From Sphingomonas sp. (GTDB lineage: Bacteria; Pseudomonadota; Alphaproteobacteria; Sphingomonadales; Sphingomonadaceae), in contig JAFKLY010000004.1 in NCBI GenBank assembly GCA_017304655.1, positions 1-64,000 of the forward strand: DNA of 64,000 nt, given 5' to 3'. Position 1 is the first letter of the stretch; each line of letters opens with the position of its first letter. Positions 1 through 7,794 of the stretch are shown here, piece after piece. The notes beneath the pieces are model-generated. The model saw only the letters and a program-made list of their open reading frames with translations, made no database searches and had not been told where the DNA came from. Both the position numbers and the translations under genes were made by a program.

Positions 1-146
1 TGCTGCCCAAGCATCTCGACGAGAAGGTTGCCGCCCTCCACCTCGACAAGCTCGGCGTCAAGCTCACCACCCTCACCCCCAAGCAGGCCGCCTATATCGG
101 CGTCCCACAGCAAGGACCCTTCAAGCCCGATCATTACCGCTATTGA
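1..146 (+). CDS. ahcY: Adenosylhomocysteinase, C-terminal end (partial)
   Basis: This is the 3' end of a gene that starts before the window; 47 codons and the stop at 144-146 are visible. The residues end in [10 protein letters not shown], the conserved C-terminus of S-adenosyl-L-homocysteine hydrolase, preceded by [20 protein letters not shown], also typical of the family. The cytoplasmic, NAD-dependent enzyme splits S-adenosylhomocysteine into adenosine and homocysteine and so removes the inhibitor of methyltransferases. The C-terminal Lys and Tyr seen here belong to the tail that contacts NAD in the neighbouring subunit (family knowledge). A terminator follows directly. Confidence 0.93.
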   Translation, partial: LPKHLDEKVAALHLDKLGVKLTTLTPKQAAYIGVPQQGPFKPDHYRY

Positions 147-170
147 TTGGATTGACAGGACGAGATCGAA

Positions 171-196
171 GGGGCGCAGCAATGCGCCCCTTTTTT
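171..196 (+). terminator. Rho-independent terminator of ahcY
   Basis: Perfect 8-bp stem GGGGCGCA (171-178) and TGCGCCCC (183-190), GCAA tetraloop, then six T (191-196). It lies 25 bp after the ahcY stop and separates it from divL. Confidence 0.92.
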
Positions 197-261
197 CGTC
201 GGGACCGCTGTGAGGGGGAACGTGCCTTGTCTCGCCGGGCATTGGCTTCTAATCCAGCGGC

Positions 262-2613
262 GTGACATCATTTTCGCCGCTCGCCCTTGCCATTGTCGGA
301 GCTGTGCTGGCCCTCTGGCTGGCGCTGTCCACATGGGCACTTGTCTCGGGACTGGCACTGCGTCGGGTCTCGCGGCAGGCCCGCGGGCAGGCGGATCGTC
401 TGGCCGATTTGCTCCAGTCGGCGCCCGCCATTCCCATGCTGGTCCGCGCGGACGGGCGCATTGAGGCGCCCGATCGTCTGGCCAGCTGGCTCGGTCGCGC
501 GGCTGTGCCGGCCTATCTCTCGGAACTCGTAGCAGAGGATGGCGGGCTGGCGCAGGACCATGCCCGTGCTCTTGCCGAGGCGGTGAAAGCCGCGCAACGC
601 GGTAGCAAGGCCTTCGTTCTGCCTGTTCGGGCGGAGGGATCGAGCCGGACGATGCTCGTGCGCGGCGGTCCGGCCGGTCCCGATCTCGCCAGTCCCGGCA
701 CGATCGTGCTGTGGATTTTCGATGCGACGGAAAGCCAGTCGCAGATCGAGGACCTTCGCGATCAGGTCGCGCGATATCGCGATGCGCTGGAGGCGCTCTC
801 CGGCGTGATCGAGGCTGCGCCGATGCCGGTGTGGCATCGCACGCCTGATCAGCGCCTCAGTCTCGTCAACACTGCTTATGTCCGCGCCGTGGATGGGGAA
901 TCGGCCAGTCAGGTGATCGAGCAGGGCACGGAGCTTCTGGAGGCCGTGGATGGCCTGTCACCGGGTGCTTCGGCTGCACTCGCTGCGAACGCCAAGGTGC
1001 CGACGGCCCGGATGGTGCCAGTGACGGTCGATGGCGAGCGCCGGCTGATGCGGATCGTCGACGTGCCTTTGGGGGCTGCCGGCGTGGCGGGCTATGCGAT
1101 CGACATGCAGGAGCTTGAGCAGGCCCGCGCGGAATTGCGTCATCTCGTCCAGGCGAACCGCGACATGCTCGACCGGCTCTCAGCCGGCGTCGTGCAATTC
1201 GGGCCGGATCAGCTTCTGCAATTCTGCAATCAGCCGTTCCTCAGCATCTTCGGTCTCAATGCCGAGATGGCGGCGGTCGAGACGCATTTCGATCGCGTGC
1301 TCGACGCGATGCGCGATGCCGGCCTGGTACCCGAGACACCTGACTTTCCGGCCTGGCGCGCGGAGCGGCGGCAGTGGTTCCAGTCGCCCAATGCGACCGA
1401 GGAAAATTGGCGGCTGCGTGATGGCGTGCATCTGCGCGTCTATGCCCAGCCGCTGCCGGATGGCGGCCTGCTGCTGATCTTCGAGGATCGCACCGAGCAT
1501 GTGCAGCTTTCCAGCGCGCGCGACACGTTGCTGCGGGTGCGCACGGCGACGCTCGACAATCTGTTCGAGGCGATTGCCGTGTTCGCCGCAGATGGCCGGC
1601 TCCACCTGTGGAACAGCCGCTTCCGCCAGATCTGGTCCGTGCCGGAGGCCACGCTGGCGACCCATCCGCGTGTCGATGAACTGATGGCAGCCATGGGTGA
1701 CCGGCTCGCCCGGCCGCAGCAGGCCAGTCTGGTCCAGCAGCTCATCCGCGCGGCGACCGTCGAGCGGCGCCAGCGGGGTGGGCGCATGGCCTTTGCCGAT
1801 GGACGCTATTTCGAGTTCGCCGCCATTCCGCTGCCGGATGGCAATGCATTGTTCGTGATGCTCGATATTTCCGACAGCCGCCGCATCGAGCAGGCGCTGC
1901 GTGATCGCAATGAGGCACTTGAGGACGCGGACCGGGTCAAGACCGCGTTCGTCTCCAACATGAGCTACGAGCTGCGCACGCCGCTCACATCCATCGCCGG
2001 GTTCGCGGAGATGATCCAGTCTGGCTATGCCGGCGAGCTGACCGATCAGACCCGTGACTATGTCGATGCAATCATCACCAGCACCACCCGCCTCGCGCGG
2101 CTGATCGACAATGTGCTGGATCTCACCCAGGGCGCGGCCGGTGGCCTGCCGATGGAGCGCAAGCCGCAGGATGTCGAGGGACTTTTCCGTGCGGCCGCTG
2201 ACCGCTTCAAGACGGTTGCGACGGAGCGCTCGGTCACGATCGCTTTGTCACTGCGCCCAAATCTCGGCATCATCAAGGGTGACGAACGGCGCATCCGCCA
2301 GGCGCTCGACCATGTTATCGACAATGCCGTGCGCTATGTGCAGCTCGGCGGGCGCGTGCTCATCCATGGCGAGGGCAGCCACAAGAGCGTGCGCCTGGTC
2401 GTGTCCGATGACGGGCCGGGGATCGACAGCAAGACGCAGGCGCGCATTTTCGATAGTTTCGCGCGCTTTGGCCGCAATTCGCAGGGCGAGACAACGGGCC
2501 TCGGCCTGCCGCTGGTCCGCCAGTTCGTCGAGGCGCATGGCGGCACCGTCAGCCTGGTGTCCGAGCCGGGGCAGGGGACCATCGTCACCATCGACCTGCC
2601 ACGCGGCGACTGA
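262..2613 (+). CDS. divL: DivL-like cell-cycle sensor pseudo-kinase (Tyr in H-box)
   Basis: 783 aa, GTG start. One N-terminal membrane segment (about residues 5-30) is followed by several PAS-like regions (about 45-540), a dimerisation/H-box region (about 555-620) and a HATPase domain (about 665-783) with DDGPGID and GLGLPLVRQF boxes. The position that carries the phospho-accepting His in ordinary kinases is Tyr569 (NMSYELRTPLTSI; codon TAC at 1966-1968). This is the hallmark of Caulobacter DivL, which has 769 aa and Tyr550, and which works with DivK and CckA to set CtrA activity rather than as a normal His kinase. The next gene, tsaE, begins 4 bp after the stop, as expected for an alphaproteobacterial divL locus. 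The DivL assignment rests on the H-box, architecture, length and synteny; whether it controls CtrA here is inference. Confidence 0.87.
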   Translation: MTSFSPLALAIVGAVLALWLALSTWALVSGLALRRVSRQARGQADRLADLLQSAPAIPMLVRADGRIEAPDRLASWLGRAAVPAYLSELVAEDGGLAQDHARALAEAVKAAQRGSKAFVLPVRAEGSSRTMLVRGGPAGPDLASPGTIVLWIFDATESQSQIEDLRDQVARYRDALEALSGVIEAAPMPVWHRTPDQRLSLVNTAYVRAVDGESASQVIEQGTELLEAVDGLSPGASAALAANAKVPTARMVPVTVDGERRLMRIVDVPLGAAGVAGYAIDMQELEQARAELRHLVQANRDMLDRLSAGVVQFGPDQLLQFCNQPFLSIFGLNAEMAAVETHFDRVLDAMRDAGLVPETPDFPAWRAERRQWFQSPNATEENWRLRDGVHLRVYAQPLPDGGLLLIFEDRTEHVQLSSARDTLLRVRTATLDNLFEAIAVFAADGRLHLWNSRFRQIWSVPEATLATHPRVDELMAAMGDRLARPQQASLVQQLIRAATVERRQRGGRMAFADGRYFEFAAIPLPDGNALFVMLDISDSRRIEQALRDRNEALEDADRVKTAFVSNMSYELRTPLTSIAGFAEMIQSGYAGELTDQTRDYVDAIITSTTRLARLIDNVLDLTQGAAGGLPMERKPQDVEGLFRAAADRFKTVATERSVTIALSLRPNLGIIKGDERRIRQALDHVIDNAVRYVQLGGRVLIHGEGSHKSVRLVVSDDGPGIDSKTQARIFDSFARFGRNSQGETTGLGLPLVRQFVEAHGGTVSLVSEPGQGTIVTIDLPRGD

Positions 2614-2617
2614 GGCG

Positions 2618-3070
2618 ATGGACGCTGCCGAACGCCGGATCGCAACGCCGCAGGACATGGAGGCGTTCGGCCGCGCACTTGGGGCCGCTTTGCGCTCGGG
2701 AGACGTGATCACGCTGGAGGGCGGGCTAGGCGCCGGCAAGACAACGCTGGCCCGCGGTATCCTGCGTGCGCTCGGCTTCGCGGCGGATGTGCCGAGCCCC
2801 ACCTTCGCGATCCTGCAAGGCTACACCCCGCCGGAGACCGACCTGCCTCTCGCTCATGTCGATCTCTACCGGATTGAAGATTCCGGCGAACTCGATGAGC
2901 TGGGGCTGGACGACTGGCTGGATGGCGGCGCGCTGGTGGTCGAATGGCCCGACCGGCTCGCCGGACGCTATGACCGGATTGCCCTCGCGATCCACATTGC
3001 CGATGACGCGGATGGCGGGCGTCTCTTGACAGCGCTGTTGCCCAAGTCTTGGGAGAGCCGATGGCCATGA
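2618..3070 (+). CDS. tsaE: tRNA t6A biosynthesis ATPase TsaE
   Basis: 150 aa, a normal length for TsaE (YjeE). A P-loop GGLGAGKTT is at residues 35-43, followed by the family motif VPSPTFAILQGY and by HVDLYRIED. In bacteria TsaE works with TsaB and TsaD to make N6-threonylcarbamoyladenosine at position 37 of tRNAs reading ANN codons; its ATP hydrolysis is needed for turnover of the complex. The ATG at 2618 is chosen because it begins 4 bp after divL and matches the usual short N-terminus before the P-loop. The 3' end overlaps the start of amgK, so the genes are probably translationally coupled. Confidence 0.93.
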   Translation: MDAAERRIATPQDMEAFGRALGAALRSGDVITLEGGLGAGKTTLARGILRALGFAADVPSPTFAILQGYTPPETDLPLAHVDLYRIEDSGELDELGLDDWLDGGALVVEWPDRLAGRYDRIALAIHIADDADGGRLLTALLPKSWESRWP

Positions 3071-4065
3071 ATATGATCCCGCCCGCCGGTGCCCCTGCCT
3101 TCCTTGCCGATGCGGGCTGGGGCGAGGCGCAAATCCTGCCGCTCGCCGGCGATGCCTCCTTTCGCCGCTATTTCCGCATCGTCGATGGTGCGCGCCGGTC
3201 CATCCTCATGGATGCGCCGCCGCCTCATGAAGATCCCCGCCCGTTCATTTCGGTCGGTGAGTGGCTGTGCGACCATGGCTTTGCCGCGCCGACGATTCTC
3301 GCGCGCGATCTCGATCAGGGGCTGGTCCTGCTGGAGGATTTCGGCGACGAGCGGGTGCGCGAACATCTCGATGCCGCGCCGTCCGAAGAGATGGCGATCT
3401 ATGCCCGCGCGGTCGATTTGCTGGTCGATCTCCACCGCGTGCCGGCGCAGGCTGGTCTCGCGCCTTATGACCGCGCCGTCTATCAGCGCGAGGCGGGGCT
3501 GCTGACCGAATGGTTCGCGCCGGCGGCCGGGCTGGACGTGGATGCGCAGGCCTATGCCGCCGCCTGGGACAAGGTGCTGCCCATCGCCGAGAGAGACGCG
3601 GCGCCTGTCGTCACGGTCCTGCGCGATTATCATGCCGAGAATATCATGCTGCTGCCGGATCTGAGCCGGTCTCAGGGTCTCGGCTTGCTTGATTTTCAGG
3701 ACGCGCTGGCGGGTCATCCGGCCTATGATCTGGTTTCGCTGCTGCAGGACGCGCGGCGAGATGTTTCGCCGGCGGTCGAGCAGGCCATGCTTGCGCATTA
3801 TCAGGCAAACGCACCGGTCTCAGGCGATTTCGAGGCGGCCTATGCCGTGCTCGGCGCCCAGCGCAATGCCAAGATCATCGGTATCTTCATCCGGCTTTGG
3901 AAGCGGGACGGCAAGCCGCGCTACCTCGATTTCCTGCCGCGCATGTGGGGTCTGCTGGAGCGCGATCTCGCTCACCCCGCGCTTGCGCCGGTCGCGGACT
4001 GGTTCGCCGCCAATGTTCCGACGGACGCGCGCGGCCAGCTGATGAGCGATCAGGACATCGCATGA
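3061..4065 (+). CDS. amgK: Anomeric N-acetylmuramate/N-acetylglucosamine kinase AmgK
   Basis: 334 aa of the aminoglycoside-phosphotransferase fold. Seen: N-lobe segment LPLAGDASFRRYFRI, catalytic loop RDYHAENIMLL (about residue 190), metal-binding GLLDFQDALAGHPAYDLVSL. AmgK phosphorylates the anomeric carbon of MurNAc (and GlcNAc) in the MurU recycling route, which bypasses de novo UDP-MurNAc synthesis and confers intrinsic fosfomycin tolerance in Pseudomonas (family knowledge). The next gene encodes the partner MurU and overlaps by ATGA, which strongly supports this role over a generic phosphotransferase. Starts at 3061 and 3067 are both possible; GGGAGA at 3051-3056 fits 3067 slightly better in spacing. 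Confidence 0.88.
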   Translation: MAMNMIPPAGAPAFLADAGWGEAQILPLAGDASFRRYFRIVDGARRSILMDAPPPHEDPRPFISVGEWLCDHGFAAPTILARDLDQGLVLLEDFGDERVREHLDAAPSEEMAIYARAVDLLVDLHRVPAQAGLAPYDRAVYQREAGLLTEWFAPAAGLDVDAQAYAAAWDKVLPIAERDAAPVVTVLRDYHAENIMLLPDLSRSQGLGLLDFQDALAGHPAYDLVSLLQDARRDVSPAVEQAMLAHYQANAPVSGDFEAAYAVLGAQRNAKIIGIFIRLWKRDGKPRYLDFLPRMWGLLERDLAHPALAPVADWFAANVPTDARGQLMSDQDIA

Positions 4066-4787
4066 CGGCTCACCTAGAGACGGCAATGTTGATGGCGGCG
4101 GGCCTCGGCAAGCGGATGCGCCCGCTCACTGCTACCCGGCCCAAGCCGTTGGTGCGCGTGGCGGGACAAGCGCTCCTCGATCACGCGCTTAACCGGATCG
4201 AGGAAGCCGGCATCCGCCGCACCATCGTCAATGTGCATTATCTGCCAGATGCGATCGAAGCGCATTTGCAGGCTCGGGCCCGGAGGACTGGCGCGGACTA
4301 TCCGGTTTCCGACGAGCGATCCAAGCTGCTGGAAACGGGCGGTGGGCTAGTCAAGGCGCTGCCGCTGATCGGTGACAAGCCGTTCCTGTGCGCCAACAGC
4401 GACAATCTCTGGATCAACGGGCCCGTCGATTCGATCGAGGCGCTGGCGGCGCGGTGGGACGATGCAGCCATGGATGCCCTGCTGCTGCTGATCCCGCAGG
4501 CCCGCGCGACCGGCCACAAGGGGCTGGGCGATTTCCACATGGATGCCAATGGGCGCCTGTCCCGCCGCAAGTCAGGCCGGGTCGCGCCATTCGTGTTCAC
4601 CGGCGTGCAGATTCTCTCGCCGCGCCTGATTGTCGATCCGCCGTCGGATGTCTTCTCGACCAATATCTTCTGGGATCGCGCCATTGCGGCGGGCAGGGCC
4701 TATGGCCTCTCCCACGCCGGGCTCTGGTTCGATGTCGGTACGCCACAGGCCATTCCGCTCGTTGAGGCCGGGATCAGCGGTGGCTGA
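4062..4787 (+). CDS. murU: N-acetylmuramate alpha-1-phosphate uridylyltransferase MurU
   Basis: 241 aa nucleotidyltransferase. The N-terminal signature MLMAAGLGKRMRPLTATRPKPL (first 20 residues of the motif region, about 9-30) binds nucleotide, and the loop FLCANSDNLWI contains the metal-binding Asp; KSGRVAPFVFTGVQILSP and LWFDVGTP follow the sugar-nucleotide transferase pattern. MurU converts MurNAc-1-phosphate made by AmgK into UDP-MurNAc for peptidoglycan synthesis. Its start overlaps the amgK stop (ATGA, 4062-4065) and its end overlaps addB by 8 bp. A mannose-1-phosphate guanylyltransferase is the common alternative label, but pairing with amgK and the short length favour MurU. Confidence 0.88.
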   Translation: MTAHLETAMLMAAGLGKRMRPLTATRPKPLVRVAGQALLDHALNRIEEAGIRRTIVNVHYLPDAIEAHLQARARRTGADYPVSDERSKLLETGGGLVKALPLIGDKPFLCANSDNLWINGPVDSIEALAARWDDAAMDALLLLIPQARATGHKGLGDFHMDANGRLSRRKSGRVAPFVFTGVQILSPRLIVDPPSDVFSTNIFWDRAIAAGRAYGLSHAGLWFDVGTPQAIPLVEAGISGG

Positions 4788-7700
4788 CCGGGGCCGCCCC
4801 GTACTCTACACCATTCCCGCGCACCGCGCGTTTGCCGATGCGCTTGCCGCCGGGTTGTTGGCACAGCATGGCCGCGAGGATGGCGGGCTGGCGCTGGCGC
4901 GCGGCATCATCCTCCTGCCGAATAATCGCGCGGTCCGCGCGGTGCGCGATGCCTTTGTGCGCGCGTCCGGCAATGGCCTGCTGTTGCCGCGCCTCGTGCC
5001 GGTGGGCGATATCGACCTGGATGAGACGCTGGGCAATGCGCTGGCGCCGATCGGAGCGGAGGCGGACATTCCCTCCGCTATTGCCCCTGCGGAGCGGCTG
5101 ATGATCCTGACGCGGCTGGTGCGCGAGCAGCGGGCGCGGGCGGGCGAGCGGCTGGAGATTGGTGAGGCCTGGCGGCTGGCGACGGCGCTGGCGCTGGCGC
5201 TCGATCAGCTCACGGTCGAGCGCAAGGGGCCGGGCGATCTCAAGGCGCTCCAGCCCGATGATCAATCCGCGCACTGGCAGAAGGCCTTTGGCGAATTCGA
5301 GGCGCTGGCGGACGCCTGGCAACGCGCACTGGCAGCACGTGGCTGCATAGACATGGCGGAGCGACGCAATCGCCTGCTCGATCATGTCGCGGCGCGCTGG
5401 CGTGAGGCGCCGCCGGGGCGCTTTGTCGTCGCAGCGGGGATCGTCACGAACGCGCCGGCGGTGGCCGGCTTGCTGCGCAGCGTGGCGCGGCTGCCGCGAG
5501 GCATGGTGGTGCTGCCCGATCTCGACCTCAATCTGACGTCCGAGCAATGGGAGGCGATCGGCCCGGTCAAGGCGCCCGAGCCGGGCGCACCCTTGCCCCC
5601 GCCAGCGCAGGAATCGCATCCCCAGTTCGCGCTCAAGCTGTTGCTGGAGCGGATGGACGTGCATCGCGATGAAGTCGCGCTCTGGCGCTGGGGCAGCGAG
5701 CATGATGCCCGCGCCGCGCGGGGCAAGGCGATCAGCAATGCGCTGCTGCCGCCACTGCTCACCGGCATCTGGCCGGACGTGCCGGCGGCGCAACGCTCGC
5801 TCAAGGATGTGCGCGCGATCGAGGCTGCGAACCCCGCCGAGGAAGCGCAGGCCATCGCCATCGCCCTGCGCGAGGCACTAGAGATCGACGGACGCACTGC
5901 GGCGCTGGTCACGCCTGATCGCGCGCTGGCGACGCGTGTCTCCGCTCATCTGCGGCGCTGGGGCGTCGAGGCGGACGATTCCGCCGGTCGCCCGCTCGCG
6001 CAACTCGCGCCGGGCACGCTGCTGCTGGCGCTGGCGCAGGCAGGGGCCGAGCAGTTCGCGCCGATTGCGCTGCTCTCCCTGCTCAAGCATCCTCTGGTGC
6101 GGGCAGGGGAGACGCGTCTGCCCTGGCTGGAGCAGGTGCGCGGCCTCGATCTCGCGCTCCGGGGGCCGCGCCCGCCCGCGGGTCTAGCGGGCATCGCCGC
6201 GTTGCTGGAGGCACCGGAGGGGCGAAACCGGGAGTTGCGGAACGAGTTGCGCCCGTGGTGGCGGGAAGTCGCGGCCCTGCTGGCACCGGTCGAACAGGCT
6301 TTCGCGCAGGATCGGCCGTTGCCGGAGCTCTTCGCTGCCTTGCGTGAGGTGGCGTCGGTCCTCACCAATGAGCGCGTCTGGGCCGGTCATCAGGGTCATG
6401 CCGCGGCACAATGTCTGGGCGAGGCGGAGGCTGCGGCAGTTCACGGCCCGCCCATCGCCGATCCGCCCGGCTTCGTCGGCATGCTGGCGCAGATTCTGGC
6501 GGCGCAGGCCGTGCGTCCGCCGCAGGGTGGGCATCCCCGCCTCCAGATCCTCGGCTTGCTCGAAGCGCGGTTGCAGCAGGCCGATCTCATGATCCTCGCC
6601 GGCCTCAATGAGGGCGTCTGGCCCGGTCTGCCGTCGCCTGATCCCTGGCTCGCGCCCCGCATCCGCCGCGCGCTCGGCTTGCCGGGGCTCGATTATCGTA
6701 TCGGTCTCTCCGCGCATGATTTTGCCAATGGGCTTGGCGCGCCGCAGGTCATCCTCACGCGCGCCCGGCGCGATGCCTCGGCGCCGACGGTCGCGTCCCG
6801 CTTCTGGCTGCGCCTCAAGGCCATGACGGGCGAGCGCTGGGTGCAGGACAGCCGGCTGGTTGCGCTGGCGCAGGCGATCGACCGGCCTGATGCCCCGGCG
6901 CTGGCTTATGCGCCGCCCGCGCCCCGGCCACCAGCAGAGGCGCGCCCCACCCGTATCGCCGTGACGGACGTGGATCGCCTGCGCGCCGACCCTTATGCCT
7001 TCTATGCGAGCAAGGTGCTCCGCCTCTCCGCGCTCGATCCGGTCGATGCCGATCCAGGTCCGGCGTGGCGCGGCACGCGGGCTCATGATGTGCTGCGCCG
7101 CTGGATGGAGGAGGGGAGCCACTATCCCGCGCATCTTGCGGCGCTGGCCCGCGAGATGATCGAGGAAGCTCAGGCTCATCCGTTGCTCAAGGCGCTCTGG
7201 CAGCCCCGGCTGCTCGCCGCGCTGGATTGGGTGGCGGCGGAAGTGGCAGCGCAGCGTGAGACAGGACGGAACATCCTGTTCGGCGAGACACGCGGCGAAA
7301 TCGAGCGGTCGGGCGTGACATTGCACGGCACGCCGGACCGGATCGACCGGCTGGCGGACGGATCGATCGCTATCGTCGACTATAAGAGTGGCGCGACCGC
7401 TACGACCAATCAGGTGCGCGCCGGTTATTCGCTCCAGCTCGGTCTGCTCGGGCTGATCGCGCAGGAGGGCGGGTTCAGTGCCTTCGTCGAGAAAGGCACG
7501 GCGGTCAGCGCCTTTGAATATTGGAAATTGAGCAAGGACGCGCGGACCGGCGATTTCGGCTTCAAGCGGCCGATGACGGACGCGAAAGGCGCCCACAAGC
7601 GCATCGTGACCGACGAGTTCCTGCCGCTCGTCGCCGGCTTCTTCGATGAAGCCGCCGCGCTCTGGCTTACCGGGGACGAACCTTTCTCCGCCCGGCCGCA

Positions 7701-7794
7701 CAGCGATGCGCCGGTGTTCACCGACTATGACCAGCTCATGCGGCTCGACGAGTGGTTCGGGCGCGGCGGCCGGCCGGGCGGTGCGCATGGCTGA
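4780..7794 (+). CDS. addB: Double-strand break repair protein AddB (alphaproteobacterial type)
   Basis: 1004 aa, GTG start overlapping murU. The protein opens RPVLYTIPAHRAFADALAAG and ends in a PD-(D/E)XK nuclease domain with GTPDRIDRLADG and the catalytic VDYKSG (about residue 865). The central part has UvrD-like folds without a good Walker A, as in AddB proteins whose helicase site is inactive. AddB pairs with AddA to resect DNA ends for RecA loading, replacing RecBCD. I see only two Cys in the whole protein, so the four-Cys iron-sulfur cluster of Bacillus AddB cannot be present. It overlaps addA by 8 bp (ATGGCTGA). Confidence 0.92.
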   Translation: MADRGRPVLYTIPAHRAFADALAAGLLAQHGREDGGLALARGIILLPNNRAVRAVRDAFVRASGNGLLLPRLVPVGDIDLDETLGNALAPIGAEADIPSAIAPAERLMILTRLVREQRARAGERLEIGEAWRLATALALALDQLTVERKGPGDLKALQPDDQSAHWQKAFGEFEALADAWQRALAARGCIDMAERRNRLLDHVAARWREAPPGRFVVAAGIVTNAPAVAGLLRSVARLPRGMVVLPDLDLNLTSEQWEAIGPVKAPEPGAPLPPPAQESHPQFALKLLLERMDVHRDEVALWRWGSEHDARAARGKAISNALLPPLLTGIWPDVPAAQRSLKDVRAIEAANPAEEAQAIAIALREALEIDGRTAALVTPDRALATRVSAHLRRWGVEADDSAGRPLAQLAPGTLLLALAQAGAEQFAPIALLSLLKHPLVRAGETRLPWLEQVRGLDLALRGPRPPAGLAGIAALLEAPEGRNRELRNELRPWWREVAALLAPVEQAFAQDRPLPELFAALREVASVLTNERVWAGHQGHAAAQCLGEAEAAAVHGPPIADPPGFVGMLAQILAAQAVRPPQGGHPRLQILGLLEARLQQADLMILAGLNEGVWPGLPSPDPWLAPRIRRALGLPGLDYRIGLSAHDFANGLGAPQVILTRARRDASAPTVASRFWLRLKAMTGERWVQDSRLVALAQAIDRPDAPALAYAPPAPRPPAEARPTRIAVTDVDRLRADPYAFYASKVLRLSALDPVDADPGPAWRGTRAHDVLRRWMEEGSHYPAHLAALAREMIEEAQAHPLLKALWQPRLLAALDWVAAEVAAQRETGRNILFGETRGEIERSGVTLHGTPDRIDRLADGSIAIVDYKSGATATTNQVRAGYSLQLGLLGLIAQEGGFSAFVEKGTAVSAFEYWKLSKDARTGDFGFKRPMTDAKGAHKRIVTDEFLPLVAGFFDEAAALWLTGDEPFSARPHSDAPVFTDYDQLMRLDEWFGRGGRPGGAHG

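Noticed and set aside
6184-7788. 534-codon minus-strand frame opposite addB
   Set aside because: AddB motifs are on the plus strand; the opposite frame is Arg-rich without any recognisable domain.
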